43,449 nt of DNA from Hyphomicrobiales bacterium (GCA_011087605.1 JAALLE010000027.1:1-43449); one strand, 5' to 3'. Numbered from the stretch's first letter, positions 1 through 8,820 are shown. A program made the numbers and translations. Notes: generated by a model not told the origin, from the sequence alone.

Positions 1-72
1 TCTGATGGGCCGTCTATAAAAGCATCAGGTTGGGGTAGCTGGGTAGTTACAAATTCTTATTATTGGGGATAA
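1..72 (+). CDS. Possible C-terminal end of a truncated gene (partial)
   Basis: Frame 1 is open from the first base to a TAA at 70-72 and encodes 23 residues rich in Gly, Ser, Trp and Tyr, ending in SYYWG. Such an aromatic/glycine end is seen in secreted beta-rich proteins, but the fragment is far too short to name a family. It could equally be a chance open frame. The gene would begin outside the window. No function is proposed. The following 250 bases (73-323) hold no gene, tRNA or hairpin that I can support. Confidence 0.3.
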   Translation, partial: SDGPSIKASGWGSWVVTNSYYWG

Positions 73-323
73 AATTGCAGGTTCTCATTGATCTCGCAAT
101 TCTGAAGACAGATCGATGCCGATGCGGCTTGTTGTTGACCAAAAACCAATCCGGCCTTCCGATTCACAGCTTTTCACAAAAAAGCCTGAACTTCAGATAA
201 TTTTAACGGCATAATGTCCCTAACTGGAGAAACAATAGAAAGGCGCAGCCCAACCGCGCAAATTTAACGAATGTCTAGCGTCATTCAATTTGGCGAGAAA
301 TCAGTTACTGCGGCGTGCGTTGA

Positions 324-827
324 TCAATTTGCCTTACGTATTGATTGCTGGCTTACCGATATTCGCGTTGTTCTTCCCAAAATATCAAGTAACAGCCAAA
401 TCCTTTGTTCAGAACAGACTTGGTCAACTTTGGCAACCAATTCGGAAAAAGGCCCCTGCGTCAGTCGGACTTCATCGCCATTGTTAAACGATTCGAGGTG
501 CGGTAAATGTTCGGCTTGATTGTATCGCGACATCAACTCTGAGATGAGTGCCGATGGAACCTGCGAAGGTTTGTCGCCGAAGCAAACAAGCTTTGAAATA
601 CCCCGGGTGTTGTTGATTGCCTGCCACTGCCGGTCATTTACGCTCTGTGCAATAAACAGATATCCTGGAAAGAGTGGTTTTGAAGAAGTAACAAATTTGC
701 CTTTGCTGCGCCTGGTCGCTTCGTACAAAGGAAGGAAAACAACAACGTTTTGGCGCCCGAGATTGCGAATGGCGAGGTCCATGCCTCCGGGCTTTACCTG
801 TGCGAGGTACCAAATTTGATCATCCAT
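324..827 (-). CDS. NusG-like (RfaH-type) transcription antitermination protein
   Basis: The 167-residue protein has the NusG N-terminal (NGN) domain, beginning IWYLAQVKPGG and containing LFPGYLFI near residue 70. A C-terminal KOW-like segment includes NGDEVRLTQGPFSELVAKV at about residues 116-134. NusG-family proteins bind RNA polymerase and reduce pausing; specialised paralogues of the RfaH type act on particular long operons such as polysaccharide clusters. I chose the ATG at 827 because the NGN domain starts right after it; the frame stays open upstream to another ATG at 887, but those 20 residues look unlike the family. It is divergent from a Wzz-type gene, which supports a role in expressing an exopolysaccharide or O-antigen locus, probably to the left of the window. 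It is not housekeeping nusG, which normally sits with secE and rplK. Family assignment is firm; the target operon is inferred. Confidence 0.82.
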   Translation of the reverse strand: MDDQIWYLAQVKPGGMDLAIRNLGRQNVVVFLPLYEATRRSKGKFVTSSKPLFPGYLFIAQSVNDRQWQAINNTRGISKLVCFGDKPSQVPSALISELMSRYNQAEHLPHLESFNNGDEVRLTQGPFSELVAKVDQVCSEQRIWLLLDILGRTTRISVSQQSIRKAN

Positions 828-914
828 CGATCTTCGTTGCCTTGTTGTCAGGCCGTCTCCAAAACATCTCATAATGCGCCACTTCAAGATCTGCCTTATT
901 TGCGATGCCAGACG

Positions 915-927
915 GACATAATATGTC
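915..927. promoter_or_regulatory. 13-bp palindrome in the divergent nusG-like/wzz interval
   Basis: GACATA-A-TATGTC is a perfect inverted repeat with one central base. It lies 88 bases upstream of the nusG-like start and 97 upstream of the wzz start. Its place between two divergent genes suits an operator for a dimeric regulator. No regulator was identified, and the AT-rich flanks make chance occurrence possible. Confidence 0.3.
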
Positions 928-1023
928 TATGAGTAACTGCTCGTCGTATATTATTCTTGATTAATTGCGCCAATTCGAATTTAAGCACTCCAAGTAGGAA
1001 AAGTAACCATTGAATGGACGCAT

Positions 1024-2145
1024 ATGGCGCAGGAATTTCCGCAATCCGAGCAGAATGATGAAATTGATCTGGCGCAACTCGTTCTGAATGTCTGGGATGG
1101 GAAATGGCTGATAGGTGGAATTACAGTTATCTTTGTCTGTTTGGGAGTTCTCGCGACTTATTTCGTGCCGACCAAATTTTCGGCTAGGCTTGAAATTCAT
1201 CAAATATCGAAAGCAAAAAGTGCCATCTACGACGAATTAAATATTTTTGATTTTTTTGATTTAAGTGAAGAATTCTTATTAAATGAATTGATGAATAAAT
1301 TGACTAACAAGATCATCATAAAGAATAAATTCGAAACAAGTGAATATTTAGAAAGATCAAACTTCAATAATAATTCTCAATATGATTTTGAATTATCGAA
1401 GTTGGTAAATGATGTAAAACTGATTGCTCCGCTTAGCGATGAGGAATATGCGAAAGACAGAAAGACCCTCCGCAGAAACAACTATTGGGAGATCAGTTTC
1501 GAAGGGACATCGCAAGAAAAATTTCTCTTGGTATTAAAGGAATCGCTTGAACAAGCGACTGCTGAAATTCGACAAGAGCTGATAGACCAATTCAATGCCA
1601 AGATAAATCTTCGCAAACTTCAGACTAAAAACTCGATTATGGACCTCGATGAGAAGATTTCGAATGCTTTTATAGATTATGATACAGCTACATCGAGACG
1701 CCTGGCCTTTTTGCGCGAACAAGCTGCCATCGCTCGGAAGCTCGGTGTTTCGAAGCCGTCTGAGTTTGTTGCTGCCCTTGACAGCAATGCAACCGGACCA
1801 TTTTACATGCGTGGTTATGATGCAATTGAGCAAGAGATTGAGCACCTGACCTCGCGCACCGACAAAACACTTTTTGTTGCCGGATTGGTCGAACTCGAGC
1901 AACAGCGTCGAGCACTCAAGCAGAGCCGCGTGCTTGAACGGGTACAGGTCGCTTTTGAGAAATCGCCGGTTTCTGAGGCTGAAAAATTTGTTGCTGCTGA
2001 ATATGACATTGGAAGCACAAAATTCGAGTTTGCGAATACTCGTTTAATGCTGTTGGGTTTGTCGGGAATTCTCGGAATATTTGCAGGATTGTTCATTCTG
2101 ATGATCAGCAATATGCTGAGATCGCGGAAGTCCTTGTCGAGTTAA
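1024..2145 (+). CDS. Wzz/chain-length determinant family protein
   Basis: The 373-residue protein has the layout of polysaccharide co-polymerases: a short cytoplasmic N-terminus, a first membrane helix at about 29-48 followed by a proline-containing segment, a long periplasmic part with predicted coiled coil, and a second membrane helix at about 342-362 ending in a basic tail (MLRSRKSLSS). These inner-membrane proteins set the modal length of Wzy-polymerised glycans. No Walker motifs or tyrosine tail of a BY-kinase follow, so it is the kinase-less type. Start ATG 1024 has only a weak GGA six bases upstream. The stretch from about 1200 to 1420 is much richer in A/T than the rest and uses AAA, AAT and ATT codons heavily, a pattern common in laterally exchanged polysaccharide genes. 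Its neighbour is the divergent nusG-like gene. Sequence identity to known Wzz proteins appears low, so the polymer cannot be named. Confidence 0.72.
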   Translation: MAQEFPQSEQNDEIDLAQLVLNVWDGKWLIGGITVIFVCLGVLATYFVPTKFSARLEIHQISKAKSAIYDELNIFDFFDLSEEFLLNELMNKLTNKIIIKNKFETSEYLERSNFNNNSQYDFELSKLVNDVKLIAPLSDEEYAKDRKTLRRNNYWEISFEGTSQEKFLLVLKESLEQATAEIRQELIDQFNAKINLRKLQTKNSIMDLDEKISNAFIDYDTATSRRLAFLREQAAIARKLGVSKPSEFVAALDSNATGPFYMRGYDAIEQEIEHLTSRTDKTLFVAGLVELEQQRRALKQSRVLERVQVAFEKSPVSEAEKFVAAEYDIGSTKFEFANTRLMLLGLSGILGIFAGLFILMISNMLRSRKSLSS

Positions 2146-2342
2146 GCAGCTAATTCGTCCCGAGTTTTGCTAGTGAACATCATCTGGTGCCGCAAGATCA
2201 CCCTCCATGGTTCCTGCGCGTCAATTATGGGCAGACCACCCCGTGACCAAAACGCCTGGCGGCCAATAGAAAATCCCGGTTCCTCATCCTGCAAAATGCA
2301 GCGTTTGCTGTGATCTCCCCGTTGGGTGGCGGGGGCGGGCAC
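2142..2342 (-). CDS. Small hypothetical ORF after the SBF transporter
   Basis: A 66-codon frame starts with GTG 12 bases after the transporter stop codon and ends by sharing TTAA with the convergent wzz stop. It has no signal peptide, membrane helix or recognised domain; the second half, with the segment GGLPIIDAQEPWRVI, looks more protein-like than the first. A weak CGGA lies six bases before the GTG. It could be a real short reading frame co-transcribed with the transporter, a remnant of a longer gene, or a chance open frame. I do not recognise it. Confidence 0.25.
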   Translation of the reverse strand: MPAPATQRGDHSKRCILQDEEPGFSIGRQAFWSRGGLPIIDAQEPWRVILRHQMMFTSKTRDELAA

Positions 2343-2354
2343 GTCAATCCGAGA

Positions 2355-3212
2355 TCAGCGCGACCTGAGCCAGAACACGACCGGCAGCGTTATCAAATAC
2401 ATCGTGATGCCATAAACAGCCGAGGGCAGGGCGAAGGCGCTGAACCCTGTGGCTTGTGCGCCAACAATCGCACCAAGTGTTATTCCAACAGTGCCGTTTT
2501 GAACGCCAGTTTCCACCGCGATTGTTTTCACTTCCTTGAAGGTCAGCCCGGCAAGAGTTGCGACAGCGACACCGAGCACGAGCAGCACAATGTTCAACAC
2601 GATGAGGATCGGGCCGAGCACAGCAATATTGTCGATAAAAGTTCCCCAGTTGCTAGCCAATGCAGCAATAATGATAATCGCGAATAGAGCAGTGGCAATC
2701 TTGTTCAAAACTGGTTCCACAGACTGCGCAAATGCCGACGCCATATGCCGAACAAAGATGCCAACAGCCACGGGAAGGGTGGTGATCAGGAACACCGATA
2801 CGGCGAGTTTTGTAATTGTTATGGGCGGCGCTTCTGCACCCATGAACAGATCCATCGACCACGCCACGAGAAAAGGTATCGTCAATATTCCGGCCAGACT
2901 GACGACGGCAGTCAATGAAACGGACAGGGCCACGTCACCCTTGGCAAAATGCGATATGATGTTGCTGGTTACGCCTCCCGGGCAGAATGACAGTATCATG
3001 ATGCCAACCGCCAGTTGCGGCGATACTTTGAAGATGACCACCAGAACCAGCGCTATAAATGGAACCAGGGCCATCTGACTGACCAGCCCTGTGAAAAATG
3101 CCAAAGGCCGCACAATCACCCGTTTGAAGTCTTCTACTACGAGGCTTAATCCCAATGAAAACATGATGAATGCCAATGCCAAGGGCAGGATGACTGAAAT
3201 CACTAATCCCAT
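2355..3212 (-). CDS. Bile acid:sodium symporter (SBF/BASS) family transporter
   Basis: The 285-residue protein is almost entirely hydrophobic, with about nine membrane segments. It carries the family-typical early segment MFSLGLSL and the motif SFCPGGVTSNIISHFAKGD at about residues 76-94, which lies in the sodium/substrate-binding core. Family members couple sodium entry to uptake of bile acids, pantoate, pyruvate or other organic anions; bacterial substrates are mostly unknown. The length is normal for a complete bacterial member. The ATG at 3212 has a poor ribosome binding site, but the hydrophobic domain starts immediately. It is divergent from the CAP-domain gene and is followed by a doubtful 66-codon frame. 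The substrate is not predictable from context. Confidence 0.85.
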   Translation of the reverse strand: MGLVISVILPLALAFIMFSLGLSLVVEDFKRVIVRPLAFFTGLVSQMALVPFIALVLVVIFKVSPQLAVGIMILSFCPGGVTSNIISHFAKGDVALSVSLTAVVSLAGILTIPFLVAWSMDLFMGAEAPPITITKLAVSVFLITTLPVAVGIFVRHMASAFAQSVEPVLNKIATALFAIIIIAALASNWGTFIDNIAVLGPILIVLNIVLLVLGVAVATLAGLTFKEVKTIAVETGVQNGTVGITLGAIVGAQATGFSAFALPSAVYGITMYLITLPVVFWLRSR

Positions 3213-3522
3213 TTTCTACCGATCGAGATGAGGGGCTGAATACTTATTCCAGTTGTAAGTTTTCTTCACACCAATGACCAGCCTGCAACAATATTGTTAG
3301 TTGCAAAGACAGGGCGATTTTTGACATTCTGGCATCCCGGTATTTGCCCGGTGGAGACCCCAACTGACACGAGGTCGATTGGAAACTCACAATGTAAATC
3401 TAATTGTAGCCTCGCATCGAAGGGGTCCTTAACCGCTAATCTGAAATTTTGCTCTCATTAATCATTGGGGGGACGTTTGCTGGCATTATGACGTTACCAA
3501 TTGAATGCGCCAGGAGATCATA
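3213..3522. other. Divergent intergenic region, no gene seen
   Basis: These 310 bases separate the SBF transporter (minus) from the CAP-domain gene (plus) and must hold both promoters. I found no convincing sigma70 pair, no strong inverted repeat, no RNA gene and no likely short coding frame. The only clear element is the CAP-gene ribosome binding site AGGAG at 3512-3516. Confidence 0.5.
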
Positions 3523-3981
3523 ATGTCTAATTTGCGAAAATTGATTGCAACACTCGCTGTGATGGCGATGGCGTTGACAACGTTTACATCTCCTAGTTGG
3601 GCAGGCAGCGGGTCGCAAAGCCAGATCGTACAGGCGGTCAACGCGATCCGCCAGCATAACGGATTGCCGCCTTTGCAACTGCATCCTTCTTTGCAACGGG
3701 CAGCGGCTGAACAAGCTAAACTTATGGCGCAGAGCGGTAAGATGTCCCACAAGGTTGGATACGGTCACGGATTTAAGGCGAGACTAAAGCGCGCTGGTTT
3801 TCGCGGACTTGCTGCCGAAAATATCGCCCATGGGCAAAAATCTCTCGGTCGCGTTCTCAAAGGCTGGCTCGCCAGTCCCGGCCATCGTCGCAACATGCTG
3901 CATCCGCGCATGCGCTATTTTGGCCTGTCGGCCAAAAAGAGTGGCGGCGGAAACTACTGGGCAATGGTGCTGGGTGGCTAG
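3523..3981 (+). CDS. Secreted CAP-domain (SCP/PR1-like) protein
   Basis: The 152-residue product starts with a signal peptide (basic MSNLRK, hydrophobic core, cleavage after about SWA). The rest is a compact CAP domain: AVNAIRQHNGLPPL, the conserved His in KMSHK, Glu in AENIA and the SPGHRRNML segment are all visible, matching the CAP cavity residues. Bacterial CAP proteins are extracytoplasmic, and their molecular roles are mostly undefined. I prefer the ATG at 3523, with AGGAG six bases upstream, over an in-frame ATG six codons earlier. Its TAG stop shares the four bases CTAG with the stop of the convergent cyclase gene. Complete and typical; function beyond the fold is unknown. Confidence 0.85.
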   Translation: MSNLRKLIATLAVMAMALTTFTSPSWAGSGSQSQIVQAVNAIRQHNGLPPLQLHPSLQRAAAEQAKLMAQSGKMSHKVGYGHGFKARLKRAGFRGLAAENIAHGQKSLGRVLKGWLASPGHRRNMLHPRMRYFGLSAKKSGGGNYWAMVLGG

Positions 3982-5222
3982 CGGCGGGCCTCGTCGGATT
4001 GGCAGCTGAATATTGCCACTGGTTCGGACAATCCTTTCAAGCTGTGTTCACCGTGAGAGCTGAACTGCAGAGAGGGTAGGCGGGTGGCCAATTGCTGCGA
4101 TAACAATAAAGGGTCGTCAAGTTGCTTGCACAGATCGGCAACCCGGCTGGCTAAATTCACATCGCTGCCAATCACGGTATAGTCCAGCCGCTCGCCTGAT
4201 CCCACATTGCCATAGGCAACTTCGCCAAAATGCAAGGCGGTTCCAATTTCAAAGGGCCGGGGGGAAGACTGGTTGCGGTTTTTCACAGCCTTCATTCCGG
4301 CCTGAGCAGCAGCAAGCGCAGATTGACAGGACCGCTCCTCGTCTTCGGTAACACGAAACATCGCCAGCACCCCATCAGCGATGAACTTCAGAACCTCTCC
4401 CCCATTGCCCTCAATGGTGGGCACCAGACAGTCATAATATTCATTGAGAAGATCGGTCGCCTGTTGCGCCGTCATGGTGGATGTCAGCTCGGTAAAATCA
4501 CGCATGTCGGTGAACAGGATGGCCGCTCGGCGACTGGTAACCTCGCCGCGATGGACGTCGCCGGCAAGAATACGCTGATGCGGGTCTTCGCCGACATAGG
4601 TGCGGGTGACTTCTTTGAGAATGCGATGGGTAACCAGAATCTCCTGACAAGCCTCCATGGCCGGAAATATGGCCCGTAAAAAGGCTACATTAGCGTCACT
4701 GAATCCACCTTCTGCCTTGGTGGCAAAGGTGAAAACGTTCTGTAGACCGTTGACCATCATTGTCGGGGCGCAAATGTAATGGGTGAAGGATTCCTGACAA
4801 AGTTCCCGGACAATTCCAAACGTGCTTTCCTCCAGTTCGCGCGGATCGAACCCGACCCATTCATTGGACTTGTGGGCCAAAGCGGAGGGTGAGTTTTCAT
4901 ACATGCCGTCCGATTCTGATGCGAATGGAATGGCGAAACTGGTGGCGCCTTTGTCTTTCTCCCACATGCGATAAGAGGCTGTGTTGATAGCGTGCAATAT
5001 GCGCACAATGGTTACACAGCGCTCCAGAGCAACACCCGCGGCGGTAATTCGTCGAGCCAGTTCCGTTAATGTCACGTCGGGATCGGCGTTCAACCGACCT
5101 GCGCCCAACATGTAATCGCGAATATCAACGGCCTGGAGTATCTGCTCGTTAGACAACAATTTCCATGGAGATTCTTGCGGCGTTGGCATCAAACAGGATT
5201 GGCGTTGTCGTGTTATGTCCAT
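3978..5222 (-). CDS. Class III adenylate/guanylate cyclase with N-terminal sensory-like region
   Basis: In this 414-residue protein, residues about 228-405 form a class III nucleotide cyclase domain. The two metal-binding aspartates are present in ILFTDMRDFTEL (Asp239) and FIADGVLAMF (Asp283), and the later segment ERLDYTVIGSDVNLASR matches the family. Class III cyclases make cAMP (or cGMP) from nucleoside triphosphate. The first 200 residues contain no membrane helix and resemble the uncharacterised N-terminal region found before cyclase domains in many alphaproteobacteria; its ligand is unknown. The ATG at 5222 overlaps the end of the upstream cyclase/TPR gene (its TAA is at 5213-5215), so the two are probably translationally coupled. 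There is no clear Shine-Dalgarno; an alternative ATG lies at 5189. The substrate choice (ATP or GTP) was not determined. Confidence 0.85.
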   Translation of the reverse strand: MDITRQRQSCLMPTPQESPWKLLSNEQILQAVDIRDYMLGAGRLNADPDVTLTELARRITAAGVALERCVTIVRILHAINTASYRMWEKDKGATSFAIPFASESDGMYENSPSALAHKSNEWVGFDPRELEESTFGIVRELCQESFTHYICAPTMMVNGLQNVFTFATKAEGGFSDANVAFLRAIFPAMEACQEILVTHRILKEVTRTYVGEDPHQRILAGDVHRGEVTSRRAAILFTDMRDFTELTSTMTAQQATDLLNEYYDCLVPTIEGNGGEVLKFIADGVLAMFRVTEDEERSCQSALAAAQAGMKAVKNRNQSSPRPFEIGTALHFGEVAYGNVGSGERLDYTVIGSDVNLASRVADLCKQLDDPLLLSQQLATRLPSLQFSSHGEHSLKGLSEPVAIFSCQSDEARR

Positions 5223-7047
5223 TTTTGCATCAAACTTTGAAAGCGCGGATGATCCCGCAACGGATCAATGTCGGAATCTGCTTTAATCCATTGGATACCG
5301 TCTGGCCCGACCACTGCTAAAACGCCCTCCAAGGCATCAATAGCTAGCTCAAACTCACCCAATCTGGCGTAGGTGCAGGCGACATTATATGAAGGTGCTT
5401 CAGATTCCTCGCGTACCGCCAATGCGCGATCCAGCCACTTTCGGGCCAGCGTGAACTCGCCATTTGCCGCCAGGGCCGCAGCACCCAATTCCCATGGATC
5501 AGTATTTCCAATGTGTAGCTCGGCTGCAATTTCTGCCCGCTTGAGACCAAGTTGCATATATTCCCGACGCTCATCAATCCGGCCAAGTTCTTTCAAAACC
5601 GAGTGCAGTAATAGAGGAGATCGATAGTCGTCGGGTTTAATCTCCAGCGCCCGGATGAAATGCGTTGCCGCACCTTCAAAATTTCGGTCGAGGACACAAT
5701 AACGTGCATAATAGTAATGCGATTCATAGCAAAGTGGATCGATAGACAATGCATGTCGCAGGGAACGGGCAGCCTCCTGCGGACGACCAGCCGAGAGCAA
5801 AGCAAACCCTTTAGCTGCGTGGGCTTCGGCAAGATTTGGTTCGAGCTTTATGGCTTTGTTTGTTGTTTCCAGTACTTCATCAAAGGAAACCTCCGCACCA
5901 TACCAGGATTTGGCAAATGAATCACAATCCGCGATCCCGGCATGGGCCCGGGCAAAACCGGGATCGAGTTCAACCGCTTTTTCAAACATCTGCCGGCCTA
6001 GTTTCAGTAGTCGGATGGTCCGCTGGTGATAGTATTGCCGACCTTTCAGGTAATAGCTGTAGGCATCCACATTCTGAGTTGGTGCCTTGGAGATTTCATT
6101 GGTTTTTCCTGCACCCAATTCAATCTGCAATTGTTCGACAATTGTCTGCGTAATCTCATCCTGAAGCGAAAAATGTCGGTCAATTCCCGGTCATATCGAT
6201 CTGCCCACAAATGCCCGCCAGTTGCCCCGTCAATGAATTGAGCAGTGATCCGGACCTTTTGGCCGGATTTGCGAACACTGCCTTCAAGAAGATATTTAAC
6301 CCCCAACTCGCGGGCAGCCTGAACCAGATTTACTGATTTGCCCTTATAGGTGAATACGGAATTTCGGCCGACTACGAACAATGCCGAAATCTTCGATAAA
6401 TCCGTAATCAGATCTTCGGTAATACCGTCGGCGAAATATTCCTGCTCACTGTCTCCACTCATGTTGACGAACGGCAGCACTGCCACGGAAAGTTCTCGGA
6501 TGCTGGTCGACTCCGATGGCCCGGCCACCTCGCTAGCTTGGGCAACATGATAGATGTGTACCGGCTGATCGATGTTTTTGAGTGTCTGCATGCCAGCGTC
6601 TTCAAAAACCAGGTTGGTCTTGCTGGCCATCTGTTCCCGGGTCGAGCCGGCAACTGCAACACCACCCGGCCTTGCCAGGGTTTCGATTCGAGTTGCAACG
6701 TTAACGCCGTCCCCGAAAACATCCCCATCATCGTGGATTATATCTCCGGCATTGATACCAATACGAAATTCAAGGCAGCGGTCTGGCGGAATATCAACAT
6801 TTCGCTGTGCCATCAGCGTCTGAATTTCTACCGCACAATTTGTGGCGTTCAACACGCTGGCAAATTCGGCAATAAAGCCGTCACCGGTATGCTTGACGAT
6901 CCGGCCGGAAAAGTCGGTGATTTTGCCATCAATCAACTCACTGCGATGGGCCTTCAACGCCTGCAGGGTTCCAACTTCATTGGATCGCATCAGCCTGCTG
7001 AAGCCGACCACGTCTGCAACCATTATCGCAGAGAGACGCCTTTCCAT
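5213..7047 (-). pseudogene. Adenylate cyclase-TPR protein, interrupted by a one-base frameshift
   Basis: Two overlapping frames together make one familiar protein of about 611 residues. The first (from ATG 7047) has a class III cyclase domain with the metal aspartates in MVADVVGFSRLM (Asp12) and HTGDGFIAEF (Asp56), then a TolB-like segment beginning SVAVLPFVNMSGD. The second frame, ending at 5213, carries TPR repeats (for example KAVELDPGFARAHAGIADCD). The normal transition would read TDIF-SLQDEITQTIVEQLQIE; it is broken at a run of five A (five T on the coding strand) at 6169-6173, and adding one base restores it. Without correction the first frame runs on into unrelated residues and stops near 6046, with no TPR part. 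It may be a real mutation, a sequencing error in a homopolymer, or, less likely, ribosomal -1 slippage on TTT. The cyclase active site itself is intact. Confidence 0.8.
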
Positions 7048-7408
7048 AAAATATCCTGGGTTGATGAATGAATTCTGACCTACCGAACCAGACCAAGTTA
7101 GCTCAAGAGCCCAAGCCGGTCTAGAAAGTTAGCAGCGTATTTGTTGGCTGGGGACTTGCTCCTGCGTGGTCGATACTAAGGACACGATAGAATTGATAGG
7201 TCAGTTTTGAATTATGGCCAATTGGTCGGTACCCGCAACAACCTTGCAAGGACACCTTGCCCAATGCAGGCAAATCCGCTAAACCCGCGCAAAATTCCGC
7301 TGGCGTAATTCCGGCGAACCCAATAGAACACCCTCCAAACAGAACGATTAGCGGACCGGCATTTGGCTGAACGCGCCGCAGATGTGAGAATAACAAAGGA
7401 TGCAGTCG
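7048..7408. other. Divergent intergenic region upstream of tig
   Basis: These 361 bases separate the frameshifted cyclase gene (minus) from trigger factor (plus). They should contain both promoters. I found no well-spaced sigma70 promoter, strong hairpin or RNA gene. The only supported element is AAGGA at 7396-7400, placed eight bases before ATG 7409. Confidence 0.45.
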
Positions 7409-8755
7409 ATGCAGGTAACTGAAACCATCAATGAAGGCTTGAAACGGGAGATCGCCGTTGTTGTGCCAGCCGAAGACATGTTGGCCAAGCGCGATGAAAA
7501 GCTTGTTGATCTGAAAGACCGTGTGAAGATAAACGGATTCCGTCCCGGTAAAGTGCCGCTGTCTCACGTGACAAAACTGTATGGCAAGTCTGTTATGGGC
7601 GAGCTGGTCAATGAGATGGTCGACAGCGAGACTAAAAACGCCCTTGCAGAGCGCAAGGAAAAGGCCGCTCAGCAGCCGACCATCACAATGACCGAAGACG
7701 AAGCTGAAGCGGAAGAAATTCTCGACGGCAAAAAAGACTTCGAATTCAAGATTGCCTACGAAGTTATTCCACCATTTGAAATTGCAGCTTTCGACAGCCT
7801 CAAGATAGAACGCCCCGTGGTCGATGTGACCGATGAAGAAATTCAGGAGCAGGTTGAGCGGATTGCGGAAAACAACGCGACCTACGAAACCAAAAAAGGC
7901 AAGGCCGCCAAAAAAGATCGTGTCACAATGGACTATGTCGGCAAGATCGATGGCGAGCCATTTGAAGGCGGCGCTGATGAAAATGCCAATCTGGCGCTTG
8001 GTTCAAATACATTCATTCCAGGATTTGAAGACCAGTTGATTGGTCTTAAGGCCGGCGATGAAGTTGAAGTCAAAGTCAATTTTCCGGATGATTACGGCGC
8101 CGCCAATCTGGCTGGCAAGGAAGCCGTTTTTGACGTCCATGTGCACGAAGTTGGCAAGCCCGGCAAAACCGAAATCAATGATGAATTTGCCAAAACACTC
8201 GGCCTTGATGATGTCGAAAAGCTAAAAGAGGTCGTCAAAGGCCAGATCGAAAGCCAATATGGTGCGCAGACCCGTCAGAAGGTAAAGCGTCAATTGCTGG
8301 ATCAATTGGATGAGCAGCATCAGTTCGAACTTCCTGCCGGCATGGTTGAGCAGGAATTCAACAATATCTGGCAGCAGATCACCAATGATCTGGAGCAGGC
8401 TGGCAAGTCTTTTGAGGACGAAGATACAACCGAAGAAAAAGCCCGCGAAGATTATACCAAGCTGGCTAAACGTCGGGTACGTTTGGGTCTGGTTCTGGCT
8501 GAAATTGGCGAATCCGCCAAGGTTGAAGTTACTGAAGCTGAAATGCAGCAGGCGCTAATGCAGCAAATTCAGCAGTATCCTGGTCAGGAAAAAGAGATTT
8601 ACGAATTCTTCCAGAGCAATCCGGACGCTTTGGGTGGCATTCGCGCTCCGATCTTTGAGGAGAAAGTGGTCGACCACATTCTCGAATCAGCTTCTGTTGA
8701 AGACAAAACCGTCTCCAAGGAAGATCTGATGAAGGATGATGAATTGCCCGTTTAA
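7409..8755 (+). CDS. tig: Trigger factor (ribosome-associated chaperone, peptidyl-prolyl isomerase)
   Basis: The 448-residue protein has the three trigger factor regions in order. The N-terminal ribosome-binding domain starts [15 protein letters not shown] and includes the docking loop [11 protein letters not shown] central FKBP-type isomerase domain covers about residues 155-245 ([19 protein letters not shown]). A helical C-terminal chaperone domain follows, rich in Glu, Gln and Lys. It binds the ribosome near the exit tunnel and shields nascent chains. I chose ATG 7409 over ATG 7400 because the family begins MQVTET and AAGGA sits eight bases upstream of it. The gene ends with an acidic tail ([11 protein letters not shown]-like) and is followed by a clear terminator. 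It stands alone here: no clpP or clpX follows, although tig often precedes them in bacteria. Confidence 0.97.
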   Translation: MQVTETINEGLKREIAVVVPAEDMLAKRDEKLVDLKDRVKINGFRPGKVPLSHVTKLYGKSVMGELVNEMVDSETKNALAERKEKAAQQPTITMTEDEAEAEEILDGKKDFEFKIAYEVIPPFEIAAFDSLKIERPVVDVTDEEIQEQVERIAENNATYETKKGKAAKKDRVTMDYVGKIDGEPFEGGADENANLALGSNTFIPGFEDQLIGLKAGDEVEVKVNFPDDYGAANLAGKEAVFDVHVHEVGKPGKTEINDEFAKTLGLDDVEKLKEVVKGQIESQYGAQTRQKVKRQLLDQLDEQHQFELPAGMVEQEFNNIWQQITNDLEQAGKSFEDEDTTEEKAREDYTKLAKRRVRLGLVLAEIGESAKVEVTEAEMQQALMQQIQQYPGQEKEIYEFFQSNPDALGGIRAPIFEEKVVDHILESASVEDKTVSKEDLMKDDELPV

Positions 8756-8780
8756 TCGGGGCGTTCATTACAAGAATTCA

Positions 8781-8813
8781 GGGCCGTTGCAGGACATGCA
8801 GCGGCCCTTTTTT
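8781..8813 (+). terminator. Rho-independent terminator of tig
   Basis: GGGCCGTTGC and GCAGCGGCCC form a ten-pair stem (one G-T) around a short loop, followed directly by a run of T. It lies 25 bases after the trigger factor stop. The convergent small secreted-protein gene ends at 8821, just beyond it. Confidence 0.85.
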
Positions 8814-8820
8814 GTTTAAG

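Noticed and set aside
271-519. Plus-strand open frame overlapping the nusG-like gene
   Set aside because: It is antisense to the conserved NusG-type protein and has no family-like features.
7121-7567. Minus-strand open frame of 148 codons at the start of tig
   Set aside because: Most of it is antisense to the conserved trigger factor N-terminus; no independent support.
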